Below are positions 35,161-43,419 of a stretch of 64,000 nucleotides of DNA, in pieces (the first letter of the stretch is position 1; every line of letters begins with the position of its first letter). Source of the DNA: Bacillus mycoides (lineage in GTDB: Bacteria > Bacillota > Bacilli > Bacillales > Bacillaceae_G); the NCBI RefSeq assembly GCF_018742245.1, contig NZ_CP036132.1, positions 4,955,001 through 5,019,000 of the forward strand. The letters are read 5' to 3'. A program made the translations under genes and the position numbers. The notes under the pieces were generated by a model that made no database searches, was not told where the DNA came from, and was given only the letters and a program-made list of their open reading frames with translations.

Positions 35161-35182
35161 ATGAAGGGGCTCTTTTTTTTTT
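35146..35182 (+). terminator. Terminator overlapping the glycerophosphodiesterase stop
   Basis: GAGCTCCTTTCTT pairs with AAGGGGCTC (one bulge) followed by a run of ten T residues. Confidence 0.8.
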
Positions 35183-35212
35183 GGAAATTTCATTGTTTAA
35201 AATAAACGAAAA

Positions 35213-35252
35213 CCCTCAATACTAATACAATAATGCTTGTATTAATGAGGGG
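35213..35252 (+). promoter_or_regulatory. Leader hairpin covering the pbpG ribosome site
   Basis: CCCTCA and AATACAA on the 5' side pair with TTGTATT and TGAGGG on the 3' side around the loop TAATGC. The 3' arm contains GAGGGG, the Shine-Dalgarno sequence of pbpG, which starts 10 bases later. Folding would hide the ribosome site. Confidence 0.55.
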
Positions 35253-35261
35253 CTGAAAAAG

Positions 35262-37313
35262 ATGGATCAAACTATGAATCCAAAACTTAAAAAATATAAA
35301 CGTCTTTTCTTCACCGTAATGTTTTCTTGTGTTCTTTTTTTCGTTTTTTCCTTTTTTATTATCATTGTAGCTGCAAAAATTATGGGACCTCCCCCTGTTG
35401 CGGTTCCGCAAACGAGTGTCTTTTACGCTAATGATGACACTGTTATAGGACAAAGTAATGAAATGCAAAAACGCTATAATGTATCTCTCGATGAAATTTC
35501 TCCTTATGTAAAAGGGGCGACACTATCTATTGAAGATCAACGATTCTACAAACATCATGGCTTTGATATGAAGCGCATTGCTGGTGCCATTGTTGCCGAT
35601 TTAAAAGCAATGGCAAAAGTACAAGGTGCTAGTACTATCACACAACAGTATGCTCGTAACCTATACTTAGATCATGATAAAACGTGGAAGCGTAAACTAT
35701 TAGAAGCAATGTATACCGTTCGTCTTGAAGTGAACTATAATAAAAATCATATTTTAGAAGGGTATTTAAATACAATTTATTACGGGCATGGTGCTTACGG
35801 AATTGAAGCTGCTTCCCGCCTGTATTTCGATAAAACTGCAAAAGAATTAACATTAGCAGAAGCTAGTATGCTCGCAGGCATTCCGAAAGGACCTAGTTTC
35901 TACTCTCCCTTTTTAAAAGAAGAGCGTGCTAAAGGGCGTCAATCTCTCATACTAAATGAAATGGTAGAACAAGGGTATATTACAAAACAGCAAGCTGCCT
36001 CAGCAAAAAAAGAGACACTTACTTTTGCCTCATTGGATACGAAAAAAGTTGCAGAAATTGCACCTTATTTCCAAGATGCTGTACAAGCTTCCCTTCTTCG
36101 TGATATCGGATTAGATGAGCAAGCCTTACAGCGAGGTGGTTTACGTATTTATACAACGCTAGACCCTAAATTACAATCTGTAGCAGAGCAAGCTGTAAAA
36201 AATCATATACCTGAAACAACAAACATCCAAACTGCCCTCGTCTCTATGAATCCAAAAACGGGTGAAGTGGCTGCCCTTGTTGGTGGAACTGATTATAATA
36301 CGAGTCAATTTAACAGGGCTACACAAGCCGCTCGTCAGCCCGGGTCTACATTCAAGCCGTTCCTATATTATGCAGCCTTAGAACGAGGATTCACCCCTGC
36401 CACACGCTTAAAAAGCGAATACACGGTATTCACTTTAGGTGACGGTGTTTCAAAGTATAAACCAAAAAACTATAAAAACTATTATGCAGACGATTTTGTG
36501 ACAATGGCACAAGCACTCGCTGTTTCTGATAACGTATATGCTGTGAAGACGAATTTATTTTTAGGCGAAGACATTCTTACAAAAACAGCGAAGCAATTCG
36601 GCATCACTAGCGCATTAAAAGATGTTCCGTCTCTCGCCCTCGGCACATCTCCTGTAAAACCAATTGAAATGGTCAATGCTTATAGCATGTTTGCAAACGG
36701 CGGGAAAGAAGTAAAACCAATCTTTATAAGGCGCATCGTTGATCATGAAGGAAATATGCTATACGATGCTCATTTAGAAAGTAAACAAGTTCTAGATAAA
36801 AGCAAAGCCTTTGTGATGGAAGAAATGATGACAGGTATGTTTAATAAAAAACTAAGCAGTTATGCCGCTGTGACCGGTCAATCGATGTTATCAAAACTAT
36901 CAAGAACATATGCCGGGAAATCTGGCTCTACAGAAACTGATAGTTGGATGATTGGATTTACCCCGCAACTTGTAACAGGGGTTTGGATTGGATACGATCA
37001 ACCTAAATCCATTTCAAATGTAGCAGAACAAGGATACGCGAAAAAAATATGGACCGATACAATGGAAAAAGGATTAGATGGACAGCCTAAAAAAGAGTTC
37101 AAACAACCAACAGATGTTGTTGCTGTCGACGTTAACCCTGAAAACGGTAAGATTGCGACAAAAAATTGTCCCATTTCTGTGAAGATGTATTTCGCAAAAG
37201 GTACAGAGCCAACAGAGTACTGTATGGATCACGTTGATGGTAAGGAAGAGTTCGAAAAGGTTAGTGAAGAAAAGAAAAAGACGGGTTGGTGGAAAAAATA
37301 TCTCCCGTGGTAA
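35262..37313 (+). CDS. pbpG: Class A penicillin-binding protein, PBP2d type
   Basis: A 683-residue bifunctional peptidoglycan synthase. It has one membrane anchor (about residues 15-42), a GT51 glycosyltransferase domain (about 65-240; EDQRFYKHHGFD with the catalytic Glu, GASTITQQYARN) and a transpeptidase domain (about 320-620) with SxxK in GSTFKPF, SxN as SDN, and KSGS in place of KTGT. Length and location next to speE-speB match B. subtilis pbpG (ywhE), a forespore-expressed enzyme of germ-cell-wall synthesis. The order relative to speE differs because MFS, merR and the glycerophosphodiesterase are inserted. The ribosome site lies in a hairpin. Confidence 0.9.
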   Translation: MDQTMNPKLKKYKRLFFTVMFSCVLFFVFSFFIIIVAAKIMGPPPVAVPQTSVFYANDDTVIGQSNEMQKRYNVSLDEISPYVKGATLSIEDQRFYKHHGFDMKRIAGAIVADLKAMAKVQGASTITQQYARNLYLDHDKTWKRKLLEAMYTVRLEVNYNKNHILEGYLNTIYYGHGAYGIEAASRLYFDKTAKELTLAEASMLAGIPKGPSFYSPFLKEERAKGRQSLILNEMVEQGYITKQQAASAKKETLTFASLDTKKVAEIAPYFQDAVQASLLRDIGLDEQALQRGGLRIYTTLDPKLQSVAEQAVKNHIPETTNIQTALVSMNPKTGEVAALVGGTDYNTSQFNRATQAARQPGSTFKPFLYYAALERGFTPATRLKSEYTVFTLGDGVSKYKPKNYKNYYADDFVTMAQALAVSDNVYAVKTNLFLGEDILTKTAKQFGITSALKDVPSLALGTSPVKPIEMVNAYSMFANGGKEVKPIFIRRIVDHEGNMLYDAHLESKQVLDKSKAFVMEEMMTGMFNKKLSSYAAVTGQSMLSKLSRTYAGKSGSTETDSWMIGFTPQLVTGVWIGYDQPKSISNVAEQGYAKKIWTDTMEKGLDGQPKKEFKQPTDVVAVDVNPENGKIATKNCPISVKMYFAKGTEPTEYCMDHVDGKEEFEKVSEEKKKTGWWKKYLPW

Positions 37314-37327
37314 GAAAGAAGGCTATT

Positions 37328-37360
37328 GATATTCCTTGTCGAATCGCTGATATATTTTCA
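37328..37360. repeat. Short dispersed repeat, copy 2
   Basis: GATATTCCTTGTCGAATCGC then TGATATATTTTCA is nearly the reverse complement of the element at 30376-30411 (GATATTCTTTGTCGAATCGC). Two copies 7 kb apart in unrelated intergenic regions indicate a dispersed family. Confidence 0.6.
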
Positions 37361-37385
37361 TATCCCATAGTCCTATTCACAAAAT

Positions 37386-37438
37386 AAAAAGGATGCCTCA
37401 CTAGTCAAAAATCGACTAATGAGACATCCTTTTCTTTT
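37386..37438. terminator. Bidirectional terminator, pbpG / ywhD
   Basis: AAAAGGATG-CCTCA...TGAG-ACATCCTTTT, with an inner pair TAGTC/GACTA, and T and A runs on both sides, between convergent genes. Confidence 0.8.
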
Positions 37439-37946
37439 ATTCACCTAATAATGCACGTCGCAATTCTTCACTAGATTCATTCCAAATTGCTTCATTATGC
37501 TCTTTTAAGAATGTACCAAGTACTTTTTTAGATGATTCATCCATATGATCAATCATGATGTGACGCTTTAGTGATTTATCCATTTTGTTTACATGCTCTG
37601 GAAGTGATTTATATCCGCGTCGAATTTCACGATCAACTGTCATTTCACAAGCAGTTACACCTGCGTAATATGCACCGTTTGGTGTTCTTTCAATCGTTAC
37701 CCAAACGAGCCAAAATGGTTTTCCGTTTGGAACTTCATCTTTATTTGTTAAAAACTTAATTCCTTTTTCTACTGTACTACGTGCATGCATCGCACCGATA
37801 TCAACGAACGCAGTTTTCTCTAATACATCAACAAATACAGGAGAAATATTTTCTAGGCTTAATGCCCCAACACCAAATCCACCATGTCCATCTGTGGAGT
37901 CATTCTTCACGATATTAAAACCGATTTTTTTCTTTTTCTCTGTCAT
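37437..37946 (-). CDS. ywhD: YwhD family conserved protein
   Basis: A 169-residue protein matching B. subtilis YwhD in size and neighbourhood (pbpG - ywhD - ywhC - ywhB). Features: a basic start TEKKKKIGFNIVKND, a Gly-rich GHGGFGVGALSLEN and an HARSTVEKGIKF segment. Function is unknown and there is no membrane segment. ATG 37946 is preceded by GAGGAGGAA; an upstream in-frame start at 37964 has no ribosome site. It is 25 bp downstream of the protease gene ywhC, probably co-transcribed. Confidence 0.87.
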   Translation of the reverse strand: MTEKKKKIGFNIVKNDSTDGHGGFGVGALSLENISPVFVDVLEKTAFVDIGAMHARSTVEKGIKFLTNKDEVPNGKPFWLVWVTIERTPNGAYYAGVTACEMTVDREIRRGYKSLPEHVNKMDKSLKRHIMIDHMDESSKKVLGTFLKEHNEAIWNESSEELRRALLGE

Positions 37947-37971
37947 ATGTAAATTCCTCCTCACTTAATAA

Positions 37972-38646
37972 TTATAGGAGCCCGAAAATAGGCGCAATGA
38001 TACTTTGTAAAAATACTAATACATACGGAATAACTACATTGAAAATAGGCTGAATTGTGTAATTGCTAAGCGGTGTAATAACAAGAATTAATAACGCAAT
38101 TGATCCATACTTTTCATACTGTGTCATTTTCGCACGAATATTTGCTGGTGCTAAATCTTCCACAACGCGATACCCATCAAGTGGTGGAATCGGTAATAAG
38201 TTAAATACAAGTAAAACAATATTAAGCCCAATGAAAATTTGGAAGAACTGACTTAACGTATCTGCTACTGCAGGTGGAACCGCATCTAACACACCAAACG
38301 TTATTAAGCTATACCAAATAATTAAACCAATTGCACTTAAAATAAGATTACTTATCGGTCCCGCAATAGAAACTAATATTCCCGCAAGACGCGGTCTTTT
38401 AAAGTTATACGGGTTAACAGGCACTGGTCTTGCCCAACCGAATCCAAGAATTAATACAGCAATCATCCCGATAGGATCTAAATGAGCCATCGGTGATAAC
38501 GTTAACCGTCCTTGTTTCTTTGCTGTATCGTCTCCAAATTTATATGCAACATACGCATGTGCAAATTCATGCACAGATAGCGCAATAATAATCGCCATTG
38601 CTACCAATGGAATTTGGTGCAACGGATATCTAAATAACTGATCCAT
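37972..38646 (-). CDS. ywhC: M50 family intramembrane metalloprotease YwhC
   Basis: A 224-residue site-2-protease-like membrane protein with six or so helices. The zinc motif HEFAH lies in ALSVHEFAHAYVAYKFGDDT (about residue 27), and the third ligand in NLLPIPPLDGYRVVEDL (about 155-170). These are the standard catalytic elements of the short M50 group. No substrate is known. The start has a GAGGAGA ribosome site. It is transcribed divergently from the tautomerase gene. Confidence 0.92.
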   Translation of the reverse strand: MDQLFRYPLHQIPLVAMAIIIALSVHEFAHAYVAYKFGDDTAKKQGRLTLSPMAHLDPIGMIAVLILGFGWARPVPVNPYNFKRPRLAGILVSIAGPISNLILSAIGLIIWYSLITFGVLDAVPPAVADTLSQFFQIFIGLNIVLLVFNLLPIPPLDGYRVVEDLAPANIRAKMTQYEKYGSIALLILVITPLSNYTIQPIFNVVIPYVLVFLQSIIAPIFGLL

Positions 38647-38758
38647 AGTTCATCTCCTCTTCAATATGTCCAAAAAAGAAATTATTTGTTTTTCCGATTG
38701 TTCTTCCTCATAATCCGCTATAATAAGAGTGTAACTTACATAAAAGGAGCGATTGTAC

Positions 38759-38944
38759 ATGCCATACGTAACAGTGAAAATGCTAGAAGGACGCACAGAA
38801 GAACAAAAGAAAGCTCTTGCTGAGAAAGTAACAGCAGCAGTAAGCGAAACAACTGGTGCTCCTGAAGAAAACATCGTTGTTTTCATCGAAGAAATGTCTA
38901 AAAACCATTATGCAGTTGGCGGAAAACGCTTAAGCGACAAATAA
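38759..38944 (+). CDS. ywhB: 4-oxalocrotonate tautomerase family enzyme (YwhB)
   Basis: A 61-residue protein starting MPYVTVKMLEGRTEEQKKAL. After removal of methionine, Pro1 is the catalytic base of 4-oxalocrotonate tautomerases; Arg near position 11 is also present. The family forms hexamers and tautomerises 2-hydroxymuconate. ATG 38759 has an AAAGGAGC ribosome site; the TTG two codons earlier would mask the N-terminal proline and is rejected. The physiological substrate is unknown. A terminator shared with ywfO follows. Confidence 0.92.
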   Translation: MPYVTVKMLEGRTEEQKKALAEKVTAAVSETTGAPEENIVVFIEEMSKNHYAVGGKRLSDK

Positions 38945-38958
38945 TTTCAAGTTTTTTC

Positions 38959-38995
38959 ATAAGAAGCAGCTCTTAGCTGCTTCTTATTTCTTTCC
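38959..38995. terminator. Bidirectional terminator, ywhB / ywfO
   Basis: ATAAGAAGCAGC-tctta-GCTGCTTCTTAT followed by TTC TTT; it overlaps the ywfO stop on the other strand. Confidence 0.85.
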
Positions 38996-40288
38996 TTCTA
39001 ACAACTCGATAATTCTCTCTTTATATTTTCCTTTTCTTCCATCTTCATAGATTAAATCATGTGGATAGAATAGCTTTTGATCCGTTCGCTTCTTACCTGT
39101 AATCGCCTCAACAATATCCGATTCACGCGAAAGCTCTCTAAGTTCCCCGTTCGGCATAAGAAGTAAAATTGGCAGACGCTCTTCTTCTTCTCCTGCGCGG
39201 TAAAAGTCATACGGTAAATCCGATGTTGAATCAACAACTAAATAATACTCTGGATCTAGTCCAATCTTTTTAAATAAGCTACTTAATTCCATCCAATTAT
39301 CTAAACCGTGTTTATCTGTAAACTCTACATATTTAAATAGATTTCGATTCATAAAACGGCGACATAAGTCACTTAAAATTGGATCTTCTTCGTCTTGCCA
39401 TACTTGGAAGTAATAATACATTACGTTCTCGTCTAGCTTTAAATAGTCCTCTACTGTTACTTCTTCTTCAAATAAAGAATAGAAATGAACAGGATGATAT
39501 TTAAACGCATAATACTTCTCATGCAGTGATTTAGCTCGGTGTAAAATCTTCGTTAAAATTACTTCTGCACTACGTGTTACTGGATGGAAATATACTTGCC
39601 AATACATTTGATAACGACTCATAATATAATGTTCTACAGCATGCATACCACTATTTTTAATGACAACTTGATTACCATACGGGCGCATGACACGCAGTAT
39701 ACGTTCCATATCAAAGTTCCCATACTTTACACCAGTAAAATATGCATCTCTTAATAAATAATCCATACGATCAGCATCAATTTGGCTTGAAATCATACTA
39801 ATCGCTAATTTATTAGTAGATGTTTTCGCAATTACATCTGCTACCTTTTGAGGGAAATCTTTATCCACACGGCTTAATACACGATTAATTTCCGTATCAC
39901 CAACGATAATCTTTTGCGTAAATTTCTCATGATCTAACGAAAATACTTTTTCAAACGAATGAGAAAATGGGCCGTGACCAACATCATGAAGTAATGAAGC
40001 ACATAAACATAACAATCTATCTTCAGCATTCCAATTTGGTCTGCCATCAAACACATCATCAATCATACGACGAATAATTTCATATACACCTAACGAATGA
40101 GTAAAGCGACTATGCTCTGCACCGTGAAATGTAAAAAATGTCGTTCCAAGCTGCTTAATACGGCGCAAGCGTTGAAATTCTTTCGTTCCGATTAAATCCC
40201 AAATAACGCGATCACGCACGTGCACATATTTATGTACTGGGTCTTTAAACACTTTTGTTTCGCTGAGTTTGTCGTTTAAATATACCAC
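38984..40288 (-). CDS. ywfO: HD domain phosphohydrolase YwfO
   Basis: A 434-residue HD superfamily protein. The metal-binding residues are in HSRFTHSLGVYEI, LLHDVGHGPFSHSFE and a later Asp in SSQIDADRMDYLLRD. B. subtilis YwfO (433 residues) has been studied as a (d)NTP-type hydrolase of the SAMHD1-like group. GTG 40288 is chosen: AAAGGGGGA lies nine bases upstream and the protein then has the family length, with the conserved KVFKDPVHKYVHVRDRVIWD start. The earlier in-frame extension from 40399 is hydrophobic and unlike the family. Confidence 0.9.
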   Translation of the reverse strand: MVYLNDKLSETKVFKDPVHKYVHVRDRVIWDLIGTKEFQRLRRIKQLGTTFFTFHGAEHSRFTHSLGVYEIIRRMIDDVFDGRPNWNAEDRLLCLCASLLHDVGHGPFSHSFEKVFSLDHEKFTQKIIVGDTEINRVLSRVDKDFPQKVADVIAKTSTNKLAISMISSQIDADRMDYLLRDAYFTGVKYGNFDMERILRVMRPYGNQVVIKNSGMHAVEHYIMSRYQMYWQVYFHPVTRSAEVILTKILHRAKSLHEKYYAFKYHPVHFYSLFEEEVTVEDYLKLDENVMYYYFQVWQDEEDPILSDLCRRFMNRNLFKYVEFTDKHGLDNWMELSSLFKKIGLDPEYYLVVDSTSDLPYDFYRAGEEEERLPILLLMPNGELRELSRESDIVEAITGKKRTDQKLFYPHDLIYEDGRKGKYKERIIELLEGKK

Positions 40289-40388
40289 TTTCCGACATCC
40301 CCCTTTCTTTACTGCATTCTTACTATATATTATAAACGATATAGGAAACAGAAAGAAATGAAAGACTATATTAATTCCTGTTATATAA

Positions 40389-40427
40389 AGAAAAATCACT
40401 TTTACCGACGTAAAAGTGATTTTTCTT
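40389..40427. terminator. Terminator between the siderophore lipoprotein gene and the ywfO promoter region
   Basis: AAAAATCACTTTTAC-cgac-GTAAAAGTGATTTTT, just past the 40434 stop on the minus strand, ends the siderophore operon. Confidence 0.85.
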
Positions 40428-40433
40428 TATATA

Positions 40434-41372
40434 TTATTTTCCTAAAACAAATTCAGCAACTTCGTCTAGGATCATTTCTTTACCTAGTGGGAAGTATCCT
40501 TTGTTTAGGTCTTCATTGCTAATTGTGAATACGTGATTATTTTTAACAGCGTTCATGTTTTTCCAAATTGATTCTTCTTGGAATTCTTTTAGACGCTGAG
40601 AACCGTCACCAGTTGTAAATACGAATAAGTAATCTGGGTTGTAATCGATTAAAGCTTCTTTTTGTACTTGTACTAGCGGTTTATCAGTTGGTGTACCTTT
40701 AACTGCTGGTAATTTTAAGTCATTAAAGATTACGCTACCGTAACCGTAGTCACCGTATACGCGGAAAGCATTTGGATATGCAGCCATTTTCATGAATGTT
40801 GCATCACCAGTTTTAGCGATGATTTTGTCATGTAATTTGCTTGCTTTTTCATCATACTGTTTGAACCATTCTTTTGTTTCTTTCTCTTTACCGAAGATTT
40901 GACCTACTTCTTCGAATTTTGGACGCCATTGGTCTAATGGAGTTTTTAACATAACTGTTGGTGCAATTTTAGATAATTGATCATAAATCTTTTCTTGACG
41001 ATTGTTTACAAGAATTAAGTCTGGTTTTGCAGCAGCTACTGCCTCGATATTAATTTTATCGCCCCAAGCAGAACCTACTGGTTTCACACCTTCTAATTTC
41101 TTTGCAATATGTCCATCAATTTTTTCTTGTGTTGTATTTGCAGTAATAATCGGTTTCATGCCGAAAATTAATAATTCTTCTGTTGAACCACTAAGGTCAG
41201 CAATTTTCTTTGGATTTGCAGGGATTTTAATTTCCCCTTTTGCGTGTTGTACAGTGCGCTCTTCAACCTTCGCATCTGCTTTCTTTTCTTCTTCTTTGTT
41301 AGAACAAGCTGCAAATAGTACAGAAGTAACAACTAGTACCATTGTTAATAGTGCCATTTTAAAATTCTTCAT
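40434..41372 (-). CDS. Siderophore ABC transporter substrate-binding lipoprotein (YfiY type)
   Basis: A 312-residue lipoprotein with signal peptide and lipobox LFAAC (Cys about 23), then a class III periplasmic-binding fold of the FhuD/FecB family (NPKKIADLSGSTEELLIFG, KPDLILVNNRQEKIYDQL, with a single long linking helix). It should capture an iron-siderophore at the outer face of the membrane. It is the last gene of an operon with two permeases and an ATPase that most resemble B. subtilis YfiYZ-YfhA-YusV (hydroxamate/citrate siderophores such as schizokinen). A structured repeat separates it from the ATPase gene. Confidence 0.9.
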   Translation of the reverse strand: MKNFKMALLTMVLVVTSVLFAACSNKEEEKKADAKVEERTVQHAKGEIKIPANPKKIADLSGSTEELLIFGMKPIITANTTQEKIDGHIAKKLEGVKPVGSAWGDKINIEAVAAAKPDLILVNNRQEKIYDQLSKIAPTVMLKTPLDQWRPKFEEVGQIFGKEKETKEWFKQYDEKASKLHDKIIAKTGDATFMKMAAYPNAFRVYGDYGYGSVIFNDLKLPAVKGTPTDKPLVQVQKEALIDYNPDYLFVFTTGDGSQRLKEFQEESIWKNMNAVKNNHVFTISNEDLNKGYFPLGKEMILDEVAEFVLGK

Positions 41373-41469
41373 ATTCCCACTCCTTCTAGCTGTATTTCTC
41401 TTATAATTTGCATGTAACTATAAGAAACGAAAACAACATTTAATTAATATATTTTTATTAATTGTTGTT

Positions 41470-41570
41470 TATAGCCCGTTCTAACGGGCGTTCAACTTCC
41501 CATCCATGGGTAAGAAGTTCAACGTCCATTAGAACTCCCCCTCTCACCTCTTTAAGAGGGGGACATTCTA
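41470..41570 (-). repeat. Long hairpin element inside the siderophore operon
   Basis: On the plus strand GTTCTAACGGGCGTTCAACTTC (41478-41499, in two parts of 20 and 2) pairs with the stretch 41514-41535, giving a 22-bp imperfect stem whose changes include G-U-compatible ones. A second stem, TCCCCCTCT/AGAGGGGGA, occupies 41536-41563. It lies in the 202-bp gap between the ATPase and the binding-protein genes. It could be a bcr-like dispersed element acting as a partial terminator or RNA stabiliser. Confidence 0.65.
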
Positions 41571-41574
41571 TTAA

Positions 41575-42387
41575 TTATGCTTTTTTACGCAATTGATTAT
41601 TAATCATCGCTAAATCGTATGTTAAACAAATTGGTTTACAGTTTACTGGACATGGAACGATTTGAGCTTCAATCTCAAATACATTTCGAAGCGTTTCACT
41701 TGTCATAACCTCATCTGGCGTTCCTTGTTTCATTAACTTCCCAGCTTTTAATGCAATCATATGATCAGAGAAACGAGAAGCATGATTTAAATCATGAATA
41801 ACCATAACAATCGTTCTTCCTTCTTCTTTGTTTAACTTCTTCAGTAAGTTTAATACTTCAAGTTGATGAGCCATATCTAAGTATGTTGTTGGTTCATCTA
41901 ACACGAGTAAATCTGTTCCTTGTGCAAGAGCCATCGCAATCCATACACGTTGACGCTGACCACCTGATAAAGCTTCTGCTGGACGATTTGCGAATTCTGT
42001 CATCCCCGTCACTTCAAGTGCCCAATGAATGTAGCGATAATCCTCTTCTTTCAATGTTCCAAATCCTTTTTGATGAGGAAAACGTCCATATGAAACAAGT
42101 TCAAACACAGTAAGGCCTGTTGGCACTTCTGCAGTTTGTGGTAAAATCGCCATTTTCTTTGCGATTTCTTTCGTTGGCTGTTTCTCAATTGCTTTTCCAT
42201 CAAGATAAACAGTACCTCGTTTTGCTTTCAAAATACGAGAAGCCGTTTTTAATAATGTAGATTTCCCACAACCATTTGGTCCAATAATCGTTGTAATTTG
42301 CCCTTCCGGAATTTCAACTGTTAATCCATCTATAATTAACCCTTCATTATAGCCAACAGATACCGCATCAACTGCTAAAGTTGCCAT
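41575..42387 (-). CDS. Siderophore ABC transporter ATPase (YusV type)
   Basis: A 270-residue ABC ATPase of the iron-siderophore/B12 family: Walker A GPNGCGKST (about 36-44), Q-loop PQTAEVPTGLTVFELV, signature LSGGQRQR, Walker B LLVLDEPTTYLD, switch HDLNHASRF. The C-terminal tail VPCPVNCKPICL resembles the YusV ending. It lies 15 bp after the second permease gene. It powers uptake with the two permeases and the downstream lipoprotein. Confidence 0.92.
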   Translation of the reverse strand: MATLAVDAVSVGYNEGLIIDGLTVEIPEGQITTIIGPNGCGKSTLLKTASRILKAKRGTVYLDGKAIEKQPTKEIAKKMAILPQTAEVPTGLTVFELVSYGRFPHQKGFGTLKEEDYRYIHWALEVTGMTEFANRPAEALSGGQRQRVWIAMALAQGTDLLVLDEPTTYLDMAHQLEVLNLLKKLNKEEGRTIVMVIHDLNHASRFSDHMIALKAGKLMKQGTPDEVMTSETLRNVFEIEAQIVPCPVNCKPICLTYDLAMINNQLRKKA

Positions 42388-42402
42388 ACAAAAAGCCTCC
42401 CT

Positions 42403-43419
42403 TTATTTTGTCCTCATAAGTAAATATATGAAATATGGTGCGCCAATTACAGAAATAACAAGACCGACCGGTATTTCTGAAGTTGGTAACACACTTCTTG
42501 AGATTACATCTGCAAATAAAAGCAAGAACGTTCCTATTAATGCAGCCGTTGGTAACATAATTTGATGTTTACCACCAACGAGGCTTCTCGCTAAATGCGG
42601 AGCCATTAAACCGATAAAACCGATTCCGCCCGCAACAGCAACAGATGCACCAGCTAAACAAACTGCAATAAATAATAATTTACGTCTTTCTTTTTCTACG
42701 TTTACACCAAGGCCAACTGCTGTAGAGTCGCCTAAATTCATTACATTTAATATGTGCGCTTTACTAATGGCAAGTGGTAAGAAAATAACCATCCATGGGA
42801 GTACACTTAATACGAACTTCCAATCTGTTCCCCATAAACTTCCTGCCAACCAAATTGTTGCAAAGCGGAAATCATTAGATGTCATCTTCATAGAAAAAAT
42901 TAAACTAACAGCACCAAATCCGGCTGCAACAGCGATACCAACAAGAATCAATCGAGTGGATGAAACACCGTCTTTCCATGCTAGTAAATAAATAATAATC
43001 GCCGCTAATATCGCTCCCACTAGTGCGAAGAATGGAAGGATAAATACAGATAAAAATGTACCAGTTCCAACTTTCCCAAAGAAAAAGTAGACGAATACAA
43101 CAACTGTTAATCCCGCTCCGGCGTTAATACCTATAATACCTGGATCAGCAAGTGGGTTTCGTGATAACCCTTGCAAAATTGCACCTGACATAGCTAACGC
43201 AGAACCAACTAATATAGCTATAACCATACGTGGCATACGAAATTCAAATAAAATAACAGATTGATCTTCTGCACCTAATCCAACCAATGACTTTAATACA
43301 TCTATTGGAGGTATTTTAAATGTTCCTGTATTTAAACTTATTAAAAATATAGCAACGATTAATCCTACTAAAATCGTTAAAATAGAAACGTTCTTTTTTG
43401 TTAAGACGCTCGTCCTCAC
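42403..43419 (-). CDS. Siderophore ABC transporter permease (FecCD family), second
   Basis: A 338-residue FecCD/BtuC family permease with about ten membrane helices. Family segments: GSALAMSGAILQGLSRNPLADPGIIGINAGAG (split: ALAMSGAILQG, RNPLADPGIIG), GGIGFIGLMAPHLARSLVGG in the coupling region, and the C-terminal LPTSEIPVGLVISVIGAPYF. It overlaps the preceding permease gene by 4 bp, implying coupled translation and a heterodimeric channel. Confidence 0.92.
   Translation of the reverse strand: MRTSVLTKKNVSILTILVGLIVAIFLISLNTGTFKIPPIDVLKSLVGLGAEDQSVILFEFRMPRMVIAILVGSALAMSGAILQGLSRNPLADPGIIGINAGAGLTVVVFVYFFFGKVGTGTFLSVFILPFFALVGAILAAIIIYLLAWKDGVSSTRLILVGIAVAAGFGAVSLIFSMKMTSNDFRFATIWLAGSLWGTDWKFVLSVLPWMVIFLPLAISKAHILNVMNLGDSTAVGLGVNVEKERRKLLFIAVCLAGASVAVAGGIGFIGLMAPHLARSLVGGKHQIMLPTAALIGTFLLLFADVISRSVLPTSEIPVGLVISVIGAPYFIYLLMRTK

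Noticed and set aside
38650..38886. A 78-codon minus-strand frame opposite the tautomerase gene
   Set aside because: It is antisense to a well-supported gene, with no ribosome site.
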